The notes: generated by a model from the sequence alone, not told the origin. A stretch of 64,000 nucleotides of DNA from Parabacteroides sp. (GCA_019417325.1 DXVO01000021.1:1-64000); one strand, 5' to 3'; positions 8,532-16,871 are shown, counted from the stretch's first letter. Numbers and translations: made by a program.

Positions 8532-10006
8532 AGCCTTATTCCTAAGCTCAGCATAACGTCATAAGTGGAACTGTTCACCGTCGGATAGTATTTATATTCT
8601 GTCCGTCGGGCGAAGTACCGGTTCGAAACGGAGATGTTGAATTTATCCTTAAGCAAATATCCCAATCTTACGGAAAACATAGTCAATCGTGCATTGCCTA
8701 TGTTTCCCTGGATATTTGTATCATTTAGTTTTTCAGGGTCCCAGAAGTTATCCGGATTGTATCCTTTCCAGGTAAAGATCTGGTAGTTTTCCATATTGAT
8801 GAGGAATGCCAGGCGCTTGTTGTAAATGGCACCTGTTAATAATTTACCACTGAAACCGCTTCCCAGGTTATAATCCCTATCTCCTAATTTCAGATAATCG
8901 GAGATACTTGCACCCAAAGCTACTCCGTTCAGATAAAACTCGGCGAAGATATCAGTTTTATCATCCTTATTGTTTGCCCGCTTATAATAGATAAGACCTC
9001 CACCGGCTGCTGCTGCTTCCGAGATGCGGTAAGGTGTATGCGATTTGAGTCCGGAATCGTAATAATCGAAATGCTGGAATACACCGGCCGTCAAAGTACG
9101 TGGACCTTTTTCCCAAACCCTTTTTCCCCATAAAGCACCGATAGCATTCACCTGGGTAATAAGCGGCTGTGATGAGAATAAGTCTATACCCATATGGAAA
9201 CGGAACCATTCGTATGGTGAATAAAATTCATCATAAAACGGGTCCCCATAGTCCAAATGGAAAGAGATATTCATACTGACGGAACTTTCCCTTTCTTTGC
9301 TTTGATCCAGTTTTAATTCGGATAGGTAGCGGGGGCCGGTAGTAATAATGAAGTTGACCGGTACAGAGGGGAAATGCCTTCCTTTATTTGTCCTGTGTTT
9401 CCAAGCATCACCGGAAATCAAACGGTTTATCCCTCGCATGGGAGAGATAATACCTGCTAATATTTCACGTCCTACTCGTTCGGCTCCATGGCTACGATTA
9501 TCGATGAACAAGTCTGACAGGCGGTAAGTGATTTCCCCCAACTCGATACCTCCGAATGTGGTGGCAAGCATATCATTGATAGAAGGTGGTTCCGTCTCCA
9601 TAAAGAACTCCCACATCAGACTACCTCCTGCAGTATAAGGAATGGATTGCCAGAAATTCAACCCGTTACTACGGGCTGCATTAAAATAAAGTGAACCGTG
9701 ATAGGGGTGTGCAAACAGGTTCGTCGAGAATTTATCCGTATCCCATACCGGACCTGTTTTGAAATTATTCTTAATAGTACCCCAATTTATACGAGCAAAA
9801 TCTTCATTTACAACGTAACGGTCAAAAACCCAAACTCCCATATTCAAACTAAAGACCTCCAATGCCGCCTTCCACGGGCGGGGAGGATTTGTTTTGATGC
9901 TATCGCTGGTATATTGTCGGGTCGCTCTTTGAGGGAAATATCCCTGGCTCCAGGTTGTCAACGGATAGAGCAAATATAAGAGTGTACCAAATATTATTTT
10001 TCTCAT
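8528..10006 (-). CDS. DUF3943 domain outer-membrane protein
   Basis: This is a 492-residue protein with a signal peptide (about 1-20, ending TWSQ). The N-terminal half carries features I associate with DUF3943: NLFAHPYHGSLYFNAARSNG and an SLMWEFFMETEPPS segment. The C-terminal half alternates aromatic and polar residues and ends with a typical outer-membrane strand. It probably forms a beta barrel; its function is unknown in the family. It is convergent with the ABC-F gene (four-base stop overlap) and divergent from the TRIC-like gene. Confidence 0.85.
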   Translation of the reverse strand: MRKIIFGTLLYLLYPLTTWSQGYFPQRATRQYTSDSIKTNPPRPWKAALEVFSLNMGVWVFDRYVVNEDFARINWGTIKNNFKTGPVWDTDKFSTNLFAHPYHGSLYFNAARSNGLNFWQSIPYTAGGSLMWEFFMETEPPSINDMLATTFGGIELGEITYRLSDLFIDNRSHGAERVGREILAGIISPMRGINRLISGDAWKHRTNKGRHFPSVPVNFIITTGPRYLSELKLDQSKERESSVSMNISFHLDYGDPFYDEFYSPYEWFRFHMGIDLFSSQPLITQVNAIGALWGKRVWEKGPRTLTAGVFQHFDYYDSGLKSHTPYRISEAAAAGGGLIYYKRANNKDDKTDIFAEFYLNGVALGASISDYLKLGDRDYNLGSGFSGKLLTGAIYNKRLAFLINMENYQIFTWKGYNPDNFWDPEKLNDTNIQGNIGNARLTMFSVRLGYLLKDKFNISVSNRYFARRTEYKYYPTVNSSTYDVMLSLGIRL

Positions 10007-10048
10007 TTTGTTGTTTGTTTGGTAAAATCATCAACGCATAATCGGCTA

Positions 10049-10056
10049 CAAACATA
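10049..10056 (-). promoter_or_regulatory. -7 box of the DUF3943 gene
   Basis: The minus strand reads TATGTTTG, matching TAnnTTTG, 42 bases before the ATG. No well-spaced -33 motif was seen. Confidence 0.45.
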
Positions 10057-10142
10057 TTTATTATAAACAAAAATCTATTTGTTTGGTTTAAATAATTCTC
10101 TGGTCATTTCTATATAAATACAGAATATAGTGAGCTTTTTAT

Positions 10143-10150
10143 TAATTTTG
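10143..10150 (+). promoter_or_regulatory. -7 box of the TRIC-like gene
   Basis: TAATTTTG matches TAnnTTTG and lies 13 bases before the ATG at 10164, which implies a very short leader. Confidence 0.5.
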
Positions 10151-10163
10151 CAGAAAAAACACA

Positions 10164-10775
10164 ATGATAGATTTTATCACCTTTTGCGATTACACAGGGA
10201 CATTCGCATTTGCAATTAGTGGTATCCGACTTGCTTCCGCCAAACAGTTCGACTGGTTTGGAGCTTATGTTGTCGGGGTTGTAACAGCCGTTGGCGGAGG
10301 AACTATCCGCGATATTTTATTAAATGCTACGCCTTTTTGGATGGAACAGGCGTCTTATCTGATTATATCTGCTCTGGCTTTGCTTTTTGTGATAATTTTT
10401 AGAAAATATGTCATTAGTCTGAAAAATACCTTCTTTATTTTTGACGCGATTGGCTTAGGGCTTTTTGGTGTTGTTGGCGTAGAGAAAGCGCTTGCATTCG
10501 GTTTCCCTATGTGGGTGGCGATTGTAATGGGAACCATCACGGGTGCATTTGGGGGAATGATTCGTGATATATTGATAAATGAAGTGCCTCTTATATTCAG
10601 AAAAGATATTTATGCTCTGGCATGTGTGTTCGGTGGTATTGTATATTGTATTTGTTTGTCGATAGGAGTGAGTCCTTTGCTGACTCAATTTATTTCGGCA
10701 GCAAGTATTTTTATATCCCGTATCCTTGCAGTGAAATATCATATAAGTGTTCCTGTGTTGAAAGGTGAAGAATAA
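10164..10775 (+). CDS. TRIC-type cation channel family protein (UPF0126, YadS/YicG-like)
   Basis: This is a 203-residue inner-membrane protein with about seven hydrophobic segments arranged as two repeats. Both repeats carry the family motif: GGGTIRDIL in the first and GGMIRDIL in the second. Prokaryotic members form trimeric monovalent-cation channels related to the TRIC channels of animal ER; the physiological role in bacteria is not settled. It lies just upstream of an asparaginase gene that has its own promoter. Confidence 0.88.
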   Translation: MIDFITFCDYTGTFAFAISGIRLASAKQFDWFGAYVVGVVTAVGGGTIRDILLNATPFWMEQASYLIISALALLFVIIFRKYVISLKNTFFIFDAIGLGLFGVVGVEKALAFGFPMWVAIVMGTITGAFGGMIRDILINEVPLIFRKDIYALACVFGGIVYCICLSIGVSPLLTQFISAASIFISRILAVKYHISVPVLKGEE

Positions 10776-10789
10776 AATTATTACCTTTG
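10757..10789 (+). promoter_or_regulatory. promoter of the asparaginase gene
   Basis: GTTG (10757-10760), 21 bases, then TACCTTTG (10782-10789). The start of transcription would fall near 10796, so the ATG at 10797 would have almost no leader and the in-frame ATG at 10809 is the better start. Confidence 0.6.
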
Positions 10790-10808
10790 CAGCTATATGG
10801 CGATAAAT

Positions 10809-11867
10809 ATGAATACTCAGCGTGAAAAAGCTTCTATCCTGCTTATTTATACAGGGGGAACTATCGGGATGATTGAAAATCCGGAGACAGGTGTCCTTGA
10901 ATCTTTTAATTTCCAACATCTTAAGGATAATATGCCGGAATTAAAGAAACTGGGATATGCTGTATCTACTATTCAGTTCGACCCGGCTATGGACTCTTCT
11001 GAAATGGGACCGGAATCGTGGATGAAGATTGTAAAGATTATAGCAGACAACTACCAGTCGTATGATGGATTTGTAGTGCTGCATGGTACGGATACTATGT
11101 CATTTACTGCTTCAGCTCTGAGTTTCATGCTTGAAAACCTAAGTAAGCCGGTCATCTTTACCGGTTCGCAATTGCCTATAGGCATGTTGAGGACGGATGG
11201 TAAGGAAAATCTGATCACTGCAATAGAGATAGCTGCTGCAAAAGAAAATGGTATCCCTATTGTTCCGGAAGTTTGTATCTTTTTTGAAAATGACCTGCTG
11301 AGAGGAAACCGTACCAGTAAGATTAATGCTGACAACTTCAATGCTTTCCGTTCGTATAATTATCCGGCGCTTGCTCATGCCGGTATTTATATAAAGTATG
11401 ATACGCAGCAGATTTATCATTCTGTGTCCCGGAAGCCATTGAAACCCCATTATTTACTGGACCGGAATATTGCAGTACTAAAATTGTTTCCCGGCATTTC
11501 TCCGCAGGTAGTAGAGAGTATTTTAAATATTCCGGACCTGAAAGGCGTAGTGATGGAAACCTTCGGAAGTGGTAATGCTCCGTGTTACGATTGGTTCCTA
11601 AAGATGCTGAAAGAAGCAGTAGACCGTGGGATTGTTATTGTGAATGTAACCCAATGTAGTGCCGGAAGTGTGGAAATGCACCGGTATGAAACAGGGCATA
11701 AATTGTTGGAAGCGGGTGTGATAAGTGGTTTTGACAGTACAACAGAAAGCGCGGTTACAAAACTGATGTTCCTTTTTGGTCATGGCCTGACACCGGATGA
11801 GGTGAAAGAGCATATGAACTGTTCGCTTATAGGGGAAGTGACAATCCCTGATACATTCCGTCCATAA
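10809..11867 (+). CDS. ansA: type I L-asparaginase
   Basis: This 352-residue enzyme hydrolyses L-asparagine to aspartate and ammonia. The two active-site threonine motifs are present: TGGTIG at 15-20 and HGTDTM near residue 96. The absence of a signal peptide and the overall length fit the cytoplasmic type I (AnsA) branch, not the secreted type II. The start was moved from 10797 to 10809 because of the promoter position. The metallo-hydrolase gene follows after 29 bases and may be cotranscribed. Confidence 0.93.
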   Translation: MNTQREKASILLIYTGGTIGMIENPETGVLESFNFQHLKDNMPELKKLGYAVSTIQFDPAMDSSEMGPESWMKIVKIIADNYQSYDGFVVLHGTDTMSFTASALSFMLENLSKPVIFTGSQLPIGMLRTDGKENLITAIEIAAAKENGIPIVPEVCIFFENDLLRGNRTSKINADNFNAFRSYNYPALAHAGIYIKYDTQQIYHSVSRKPLKPHYLLDRNIAVLKLFPGISPQVVESILNIPDLKGVVMETFGSGNAPCYDWFLKMLKEAVDRGIVIVNVTQCSAGSVEMHRYETGHKLLEAGVISGFDSTTESAVTKLMFLFGHGLTPDEVKEHMNCSLIGEVTIPDTFRP

Positions 11868-11896
11868 TTTAAGCCGGATGTTAATGATTAAGGAAA

Positions 11897-12700
11897 ATGA
11901 AACTGTCATTTTTAAGTTTAGCAAGTGGAAGCAGTGGAAACTGCTATTATCTGGGTACCCCTGAATATGGGGTGTTGGTTGATGCCGGTATAGGCATCCG
12001 TACGATAAGAAAGGTATTGAAGGATAATTCTATAGATTTCTCTAAAATTGTAGCTGTTCTGATTACGCACGATCATGCGGACCATATCAAAACAGTAGGC
12101 TGTTTAGGAGAGAAATTTTGTATCCCTGTATATACAACAGAAGCAGTACACCGTGGAATCGATAAGAGCCGTTATGTGGAAGAAACATTGAATAGCTCCC
12201 GCAGGATTATAGAGAAGGAAGTTCCTTTTACTATCCGGGATTTCCGTATTACGGCATTTGAAGTACCTCACGACAGTACCGATAGTGTAGGGTATCTGAT
12301 AGAATACGGCAAACATAAATTTACTTTTGCAACGGATGTCGGTCATATAACAGATATCGTAAGCAAATATATGAGCATGGCAAACCATTTGATTATAGAA
12401 GCTAATTATGATGAGGAAATGCTTCAATTCGGAACGTATCCTGCTTTTCTGAAAGAGCGGGTGGCAAGTCCGACTGGCCATTTGAGCAATCGTGAGGCGG
12501 CAGAGTTCCTGGCTACTCATTATGACCCGAAATTAAAGGATATCTGGTTGTGCCATTTAAGCCGCGATAATAATCATCCCGAATTAGCATATAAGACCGT
12601 GGATATCCGTTTGTTCCAAGAAGGAATACGGGTTGGGAAGGATGTCTCTTTAGTAGCATTGAAGCGGACTACGCCTTCTGATATTTATGAATTTGAATAA
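11897..12700 (+). CDS. MBL-fold metallo-hydrolase (YycJ/WalJ-like)
   Basis: This is a 267-residue cytoplasmic protein of the metallo-beta-lactamase fold. The start LSLASGSSGNCYYLG is typical of the YycJ subgroup. The dinuclear metal motif HDHADH is at 58-63, with further ligands in PHDS and the ATDVGH segment. YycJ-like proteins are thought to act on nucleic acids (exonuclease or repair activity), and this is inferred from family only. It is probably the last gene of the asparaginase transcript. Confidence 0.88.
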   Translation: MKLSFLSLASGSSGNCYYLGTPEYGVLVDAGIGIRTIRKVLKDNSIDFSKIVAVLITHDHADHIKTVGCLGEKFCIPVYTTEAVHRGIDKSRYVEETLNSSRRIIEKEVPFTIRDFRITAFEVPHDSTDSVGYLIEYGKHKFTFATDVGHITDIVSKYMSMANHLIIEANYDEEMLQFGTYPAFLKERVASPTGHLSNREAAEFLATHYDPKLKDIWLCHLSRDNNHPELAYKTVDIRLFQEGIRVGKDVSLVALKRTTPSDIYEFE

Positions 12701-12728
12701 TTTTCTGGACAAAAAAAGCCCTGAAAAG

Positions 12729-12759
12729 TTTGCAAAGAAAAATTAAACCTCTATCTTTG
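12729..12759 (+). promoter_or_regulatory. consensus promoter of the tRNA-Lys pair
   Basis: TTTG (12729-12732), exactly 19 bases, then TATCTTTG (12752-12759). It reads into both tRNA-Lys genes. Confidence 0.8.
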
Positions 12760-12792
12760 CACCCGCAATCGAGAAACAAAGATTGCATGAAT

Positions 12793-12865
12793 GACTTGGT
12801 AGCTCAGTTGGTAGAGCAAATGACTCTTAATCATTGGGTCGAGGGTTCGAGCCCCTCCCAGGTCA
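12793..12865 (+). tRNA. tRNA-Lys (CTT), copy 1
   Basis: A 73-base cloverleaf. Acceptor GACTTGG pairs with CCAGGTC, then discriminator A. The anticodon stem AATGA/TCATT encloses CTCTTAA, giving anticodon CTT for AAG codons. No CCA is encoded. Confidence 0.97.
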
Positions 12866-12887
12866 CTCAAAAGAAATAATGCATGAT

Positions 12888-12960
12888 GACTTGGTAGCTC
12901 AGTTGGTAGAGCAAATGACTCTTAATCATTGGGTCGAGGGTTCGAGCCCCTCCCAGGTCA
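12888..12960 (+). tRNA. tRNA-Lys (CTT), copy 2
   Basis: It is identical to copy 1 over all 73 bases and lies 22 bases downstream. Its 3' end borders a broken integrase gene, so it is a plausible old attachment site. Confidence 0.97.
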
Positions 12961-12980
12961 CAAAAGCAACAAGTTAATAA

Positions 12981-13019
12981 ACAGCATTTTACAGTTTAAT
13001 CTGTGAAGTGCTGTTTTTG
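12981..13019 (+). terminator. terminator after the tRNA-Lys pair
   Basis: ACAGCA...ACAG pairs with CTGT...TGCTGT around a six-base loop and is followed by TTTTTGTTT. Confidence 0.75.
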
Positions 13020-13128
13020 TTTATGCCTCATTTTTGATGGAAAAATTGCTAAAAACAGTCTAACGGGCAAAGCTCATATGTACGTTTTCACACAAAGGAT
13101 TTGAAACTAATTTGAAAATGGAGGTTGT

Positions 13129-13750
13129 ATGGCAAATTTGAAACTGGTCATTAGAAAAGGTCAAACAAAAGAGAGTGGAGAATGTGTAATTTACACTCAA
13201 ATTACTCATAGAGGTAGTGCAGAGTGGATATCTACTGGTATCTATGTTCTTCCTCAAAACTTTAAAGCTACACGTGTATATGGAGGTAAAGGTGGCGATC
13301 CGAATGCAAGTATGAAAAATATTCAACTAAATGAGATTATCACCAAATACGAAAGGAAATTGCTCAATTTGGGAGAAAAAGTAAACTCTTTAGATGTAAA
13401 GGTTATAAAGAACTTTCTTTTGTCCTGAAGTGAAGTATTTTATGTAACAGACTTCTTTGAATACACAAAAAAAGGAATCAAGGACTTGGAAGAAATGGGA
13501 AAGAATGGTACCGTTGTCCCACTAACGAATACGCTATACCGATTACAGGAGTACCATTCTCATGCGAGATATAGGTATAAGCAAAGATGATATTTCGATC
13601 TGCCTAGGACACCGGGAGCCAGAACATAATCTTATTACCACGGGTATATATATCAGTGAGGATTATCGGAAAACTGATATTGCTAACAGACTTTTTATTG
13701 ATGAGCTAAATAAGGAAGAGGAGAGGTGTGAAAATAAAATAGCTGTATAG
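13129..13750 (+). pseudogene. broken tyrosine recombinase (integrase)
   Basis: Three pieces of one integrase remain. The first (13129-13428) is an N-terminal arm DNA-binding domain that begins MANLKLVIRKGQ and ends at a stop. After that stop, in another frame, comes part of the SAM-like core-binding domain (VTDFFEYTKKG...EEMGKNGTV, about 13440-13560). This joins directly to the C-terminal catalytic tail (13562-13750) with CLGHREPEH and the region of the catalytic tyrosine (GIYIS). Most of the catalytic domain, including the first Arg and the Lys, has been deleted. It is therefore inactive, and it marks an old insertion next to tRNA-Lys. A former DNA invertase of the same family is an alternative origin. 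Confidence 0.88.
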
Positions 13751-13794
13751 GAGGGGGATTGATATTCAGACTTCTGTTTGTGTTAGGAAGTACA

Positions 13795-13816
13795 GCCGGG
13801 GAATGATAACCCCGGC
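13795..13816. terminator. GC-rich hairpin between integrase remnant and DUF418 gene
   Basis: GCCGGGG pairs perfectly with CCCCGGC around an eight-base loop. No strong T run follows on either strand, so termination is only a guess. Confidence 0.4.
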
Positions 13817-13972
13817 CTATGTATTACTTTTTGAGATTTGTATAACCATGAAGATTTAGTTGAATGTTCCTAAAGAATTTTTATTCTTTAATTCTTCTGT
13901 ACATTTTATTCGGATGTCTGGAACAAATATGTTCCATTTTGCTTTGTGAGTGGTACAAGGGCCATCTGATTT

Positions 13973-15202
13973 CTATTGGCATGGAGTATTTATTACCTTT
14001 CTTTTTAACGGAACGAACTTTAACCATGTGCAACTTCTCCATAGCCATTCAAGTGGCCCGAAATAATATCGTTTGATCCACCAGTTGCTGAATAATACCT
14101 GGAAAGCGAAAATTACCAATCCTATCAAACAAGATTGCAAGTAGCTTAATTGCACAGCCAGATTAAAACCATATCCGTAAAAAAGAGGAACGCATATTAG
14201 TCCTTCCATCACATAATTCGTGACACTCATTCGTCCGAAAGGTGCAATTTTTTCCATCCAATTTTGATTTTTAGTTGTATGATAAAGAAGCATGAAGGCT
14301 GAGATATACATCATGCCCATGCTTAAATTTGCATAGGCGCTGAATAATATATCGCCGTAAATAAGCTCCATCCCGTTTGTATTTATAAATGGAAGTACAA
14401 GTAATACAACCTTAAATATTACAGAGCAAACAATACTGCATGGCAGTGTCTTGCGGCTATACAGTATTATTTTTTTCTCGTCTTTGTATACACCAGAACG
14501 TCCTATAAGCATTCCAAGAATAAACAGACCCATCATTTGTGGATAACGAGCTTCTCCGAAACTCCAATAAAATGTGACCAATTGCCCTTCTTTCAGATTA
14601 AAATGGAGTACATCCCAAAAAGAACCATGAATGAAAACCTCTGCTGACCTGTTGTAGATCTCATCTATCTGGTTTATAAAGGTTGTAACCCCTTCTATAG
14701 TATCTCCTCTTAAAGAAGATATGAACCAAAAAACTTCAGGAAGTTGCAATAATAATAGAATAGCTATTGAAATAAGCCATTTGGTTGGAGCCTTATATAA
14801 TGGAATGAGGATTATTCCAGTTATCGCATAGATTCTAAAAAAGTCTCCTGTGTAAATAAGGGCGTAAAGAAAACCTAATGTAAATAACAATGCTAGTCTC
14901 CAAAGAAAACGTAACCTGAAGTCTGTACCTTTACTCTTTTGGGATTCCATTTGGATAAAAAAACCTAATCCGAATAATAATGAAAATATCGCGTATGATT
15001 TTCCTCCAAAAATAAAGTATATAGAATGAAATGTAAGGTTGTCTATCTTTTCCCAGAAAGAGGACTCTATTACAGGTTGAAAGTCTAAATCAAAACGTTC
15101 AATACAATGAATCATTAGAATTCCAAATAAAGCGAATCCTCTTAATGCATCAATAGAAGTGATACGCTTTTTGTTAAGGTTGCAATGGTTTAATATGCTC
15201 AT
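13973..15202 (-). CDS. DUF418 family membrane protein (YeiB-like)
   Basis: This is a 409-residue inner-membrane protein with about nine or ten hydrophobic segments. The N-terminus ITSIDALRGFALFGILMIH is the hallmark of this acyltransferase-3-like/DUF418 group, and the C-terminal part with FGRMSVTNYVMEG fits the DUF418 domain proper. Function is unknown, although relatives are suspected of moving or modifying small acyl groups across the membrane. It stands alone on the minus strand in the accessory region, with AT-rich DNA upstream. Confidence 0.85.
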   Translation of the reverse strand: MSILNHCNLNKKRITSIDALRGFALFGILMIHCIERFDLDFQPVIESSFWEKIDNLTFHSIYFIFGGKSYAIFSLLFGLGFFIQMESQKSKGTDFRLRFLWRLALLFTLGFLYALIYTGDFFRIYAITGIILIPLYKAPTKWLISIAILLLLQLPEVFWFISSLRGDTIEGVTTFINQIDEIYNRSAEVFIHGSFWDVLHFNLKEGQLVTFYWSFGEARYPQMMGLFILGMLIGRSGVYKDEKKIILYSRKTLPCSIVCSVIFKVVLLVLPFINTNGMELIYGDILFSAYANLSMGMMYISAFMLLYHTTKNQNWMEKIAPFGRMSVTNYVMEGLICVPLFYGYGFNLAVQLSYLQSCLIGLVIFAFQVLFSNWWIKRYYFGPLEWLWRSCTWLKFVPLKRKVINTPCQ

Positions 15203-15233
15203 AATAAATACAAAAATGCTTATAATTTTAGCG

Positions 15234-15241
15234 CAAAATTA
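15234..15241 (-). promoter_or_regulatory. -7 box of the DUF418 gene
   Basis: The minus strand reads TAATTTTG, matching TAnnTTTG, 31 bases before the ATG. Confidence 0.45.
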
Positions 15242-15661
15242 ATTCTATATTTTACATATAAAATATGCATTTGTTTTTATTAATATCGATTTATTCGTTT
15301 GATATCGATTTGTTTTAAAATCAAAAAAATGTCAAGCCGTTTGATTTTCAATAGTTAATAAAACAATGTATGATATTTTATTATGCAATTTATTAAAAAA
15401 ACAGAAATACATAAATTAACTATATGATAATTTGACAAATAATATATTATTTAAGATAGAAATAAACGCTTGTATTTGATTATTAATCGATATAGGATAG
15501 TTTATGTGAAATTATTCAAGTTAACAAAAAATATCACCTTTTGCATGGTTTCAGACTTAGCTATAAAGTTTACTTACAATTGGAAGTTTAACAAACTCAA
15601 TTACTAATGGCAGGTTCCGAAAAGCTTTTAAGAGAGTAGGGGAAAATAAACATTAATAATT
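15242..15661. other. AT-rich intergenic DNA without a recognisable gene
   Basis: About 420 bases, very AT-rich, with a twice-repeated ATATCGATTT near 15285-15310. I see no coding frame, tRNA or clear promoter. The 5' region of the 84-residue ORF must lie at its right end. Confidence 0.6.
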
Positions 15662-15916
15662 ATGGGATATACAGATTCTAATTTGGTTGGAATACACAAT
15701 AATCCTACATACGGATTGTCTAGTGATACAAATACTGTTTTGAGTAATATCTTGGATGTTTCCGGATTGAGTGACGATAGTCATGATCTAAAAAAATGTG
15801 TGGGTTATATATTGGGTTTTAAAGACTATGGTCTGGAGGGAGAACAAAAAGTACATGATGCAAAAATGAAAGCTACTTTTAAAGGTCATGATATAATGTT
15901 AGTAGAGGATATATAG
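15662..15916 (+). CDS. hypothetical protein of 84 residues
   Basis: This is an open frame from a good ATG to TAG. The product has no signal peptide and no membrane segment, is acidic with Asn, Ser and Asp in the first half, and has a single Cys (KKCVGY). I do not recognise the family. It lies in AT-rich accessory DNA upstream of the invertible segment and points the same way as the fimbrillin-like gene. No clear TAnnTTTG box precedes it. It could be a small secreted-peptide or immunity-type gene, but nothing in the sequence proves this. Confidence 0.45.
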   Translation: MGYTDSNLVGIHNNPTYGLSSDTNTVLSNILDVSGLSDDSHDLKKCVGYILGFKDYGLEGEQKVHDAKMKATFKGHDIMLVEDI

Positions 15917-15979
15917 CTAAATATCATACTTATACACTCTTTTTAAAATAAGGGATCTAATGACCATCTTAAGATTCTA

Positions 15980-16093
15980 ATGGTAGGTAAGTATAAATAT
16001 ACTATTAATAAGGTGTATACATATGAGATATTATGGAAGAGTGATTCGACTTTACCTGATGAAATTTCTACGACAACGACTACTACGTATTAG
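15980..16093 (+). CDS. possible 37-residue ORF or gene tail
   Basis: A short frame, open from about 15947, encodes a polar, Tyr/Lys-rich segment (VGKYKYTINKVYTYEI) and ends in a Thr-rich tail before TAG. Its composition looks coding rather than random. It may be a small peptide or the 3' remnant of a lost gene. It lies between the 84-residue ORF and the leftward terminator at 16115-16152. Confidence 0.3.
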   Translation: MVGKYKYTINKVYTYEILWKSDSTLPDEISTTTTTTY

Positions 16094-16114
16094 CTTTATT
16101 TGTAATTCATACAG

Positions 16115-16152
16115 AAAAAAGAACGTCCGATGTAGCGCTGCTCCTGACGTTC
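16115..16152 (-). terminator. leftward terminator facing the invertible segment
   Basis: On the minus strand GAACGTC pairs with GACGTTC across an 18-base inner region and is followed by TTTTTT. It lies about 230 bases downstream of the leftward -7 box at 16379-16386, so it would end a transcript from that promoter in the present orientation. Confidence 0.65.
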
Positions 16153-16330
16153 AATTTTATCAGTCTTCGATATACAAGGTCTTTAATTATGGCATACAGA
16201 GTGGATAGCCCAATGTACGAAGTGGCCGGCTGTTTTAGATGGTTACCATTTCTTTGATTAGGAAAATACAGCTTAACCTGTGAGAGTAGGGCTATTTTGT
16301 TTCTATATGTGTATATTAGTATTAATTTAG

Positions 16331-16675
16331 ACTTAGTTCTGTTCGAACTAATAATAAAATCCACGAATATAGGGAGTACAAAAATAATTCTATATTTCAA
16401 TTAAAAAGCTTCATTCTGTTTTATTAATAAATTGTTTATCAACTAAATATCATATTTCTGAAATATATTATTTTACTTCACGTTTTGATTTATATATATT
16501 GGCGGTTGATTTTAAATTTTTCTTTTAGATTATTCCTTCTCTGATTGGAAAAACAATAATTAACGTATTAGATAATCTATAATACTATGATTTTTAAATA
16601 GTTCCTAAAATACATGTTTATAGGGTATGTGTCTTGATAATCAATATTTACATATTAGTTCGAACAGAACTAAGT
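16331..16675. promoter_or_regulatory. probable invertible promoter segment
   Basis: Two perfect 23-bp inverted repeats, at 16331-16353 and 16653-16675, flank 299 bp. Each contains the inner palindrome GTTCGAAC. The segment lies 38 bases upstream of a small peptide gene and the fimbrillin-like gene. It contains one TAnnTTTG box, on the minus strand close to the left repeat. This layout matches the phase-variable promoters known upstream of surface-protein and capsule operons in Bacteroidales. No intact recombinase lies in the window, so any inversion would need an enzyme encoded elsewhere. Confidence 0.75.
16379..16386 (-). promoter_or_regulatory. -7 box inside the invertible segment (pointing away from the fimbrillin gene)
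   Basis: The minus strand reads TATTTTTG. After inversion of 16354-16652 it would occupy 16620-16627 on the plus strand, about 90 bases before the ATG at 16714. In the present sequence the plus strand has no such box near the right repeat, so this orientation is probably OFF. Confidence 0.55.
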
Positions 16676-16713
16676 TGATTATTGTATAACAAAATTATTA
16701 AACAGTGTTTTTT

Positions 16714-16848
16714 ATGAGACCAATGGAAAAAGACCAAGAGGCTAAGATAGCCTATGAAAAACCCTTTATTGAGGTAGTGGAAATGGAAATAGAAGGAGCT
16801 ATCCTTGATGGTAGTACTCCCGATTTTGGTGATGGAGGAACGTGGTAA
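16714..16848 (+). CDS. small peptide of 44 residues upstream of fimbrillin-like gene
   Basis: The frame runs from ATG to TAA and begins MRPMEKDQEAKIAYEKPF. It continues with an acidic hydrophobic centre (IEVVEMEIEGAIL) and ends with a Gly/Asp-rich tail and a terminal Trp (DFGDGGTW). There is no membrane segment. It is the first gene after the invertible promoter, with only 23 bases between its stop and the lipoprotein start, so the two are probably one transcript. Similar short acidic ORFs with a KPxIEVVEME-like core occur, from memory, next to surface-protein genes in Bacteroidales; their role is unknown. Confidence 0.6.
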   Translation: MRPMEKDQEAKIAYEKPFIEVVEMEIEGAILDGSTPDFGDGGTW

Positions 16849-16871
16849 AAATTAAATGGAATTTGATAATC

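Noticed and set aside
13864..14076. Plus-strand ORF of 70 codons after the integrase remnant
   Set aside because: It overlaps the 3' end of the DUF418 gene on the other strand, which is a clear family member; no promoter or homology supports it.
16107..16400. Minus-strand ORF of 97 codons overlapping the left inverted repeat
   Set aside because: It runs through the leftward terminator hairpin and the repeat, has no family match in any frame I tried, and looks like a chance open frame in AT-rich DNA.
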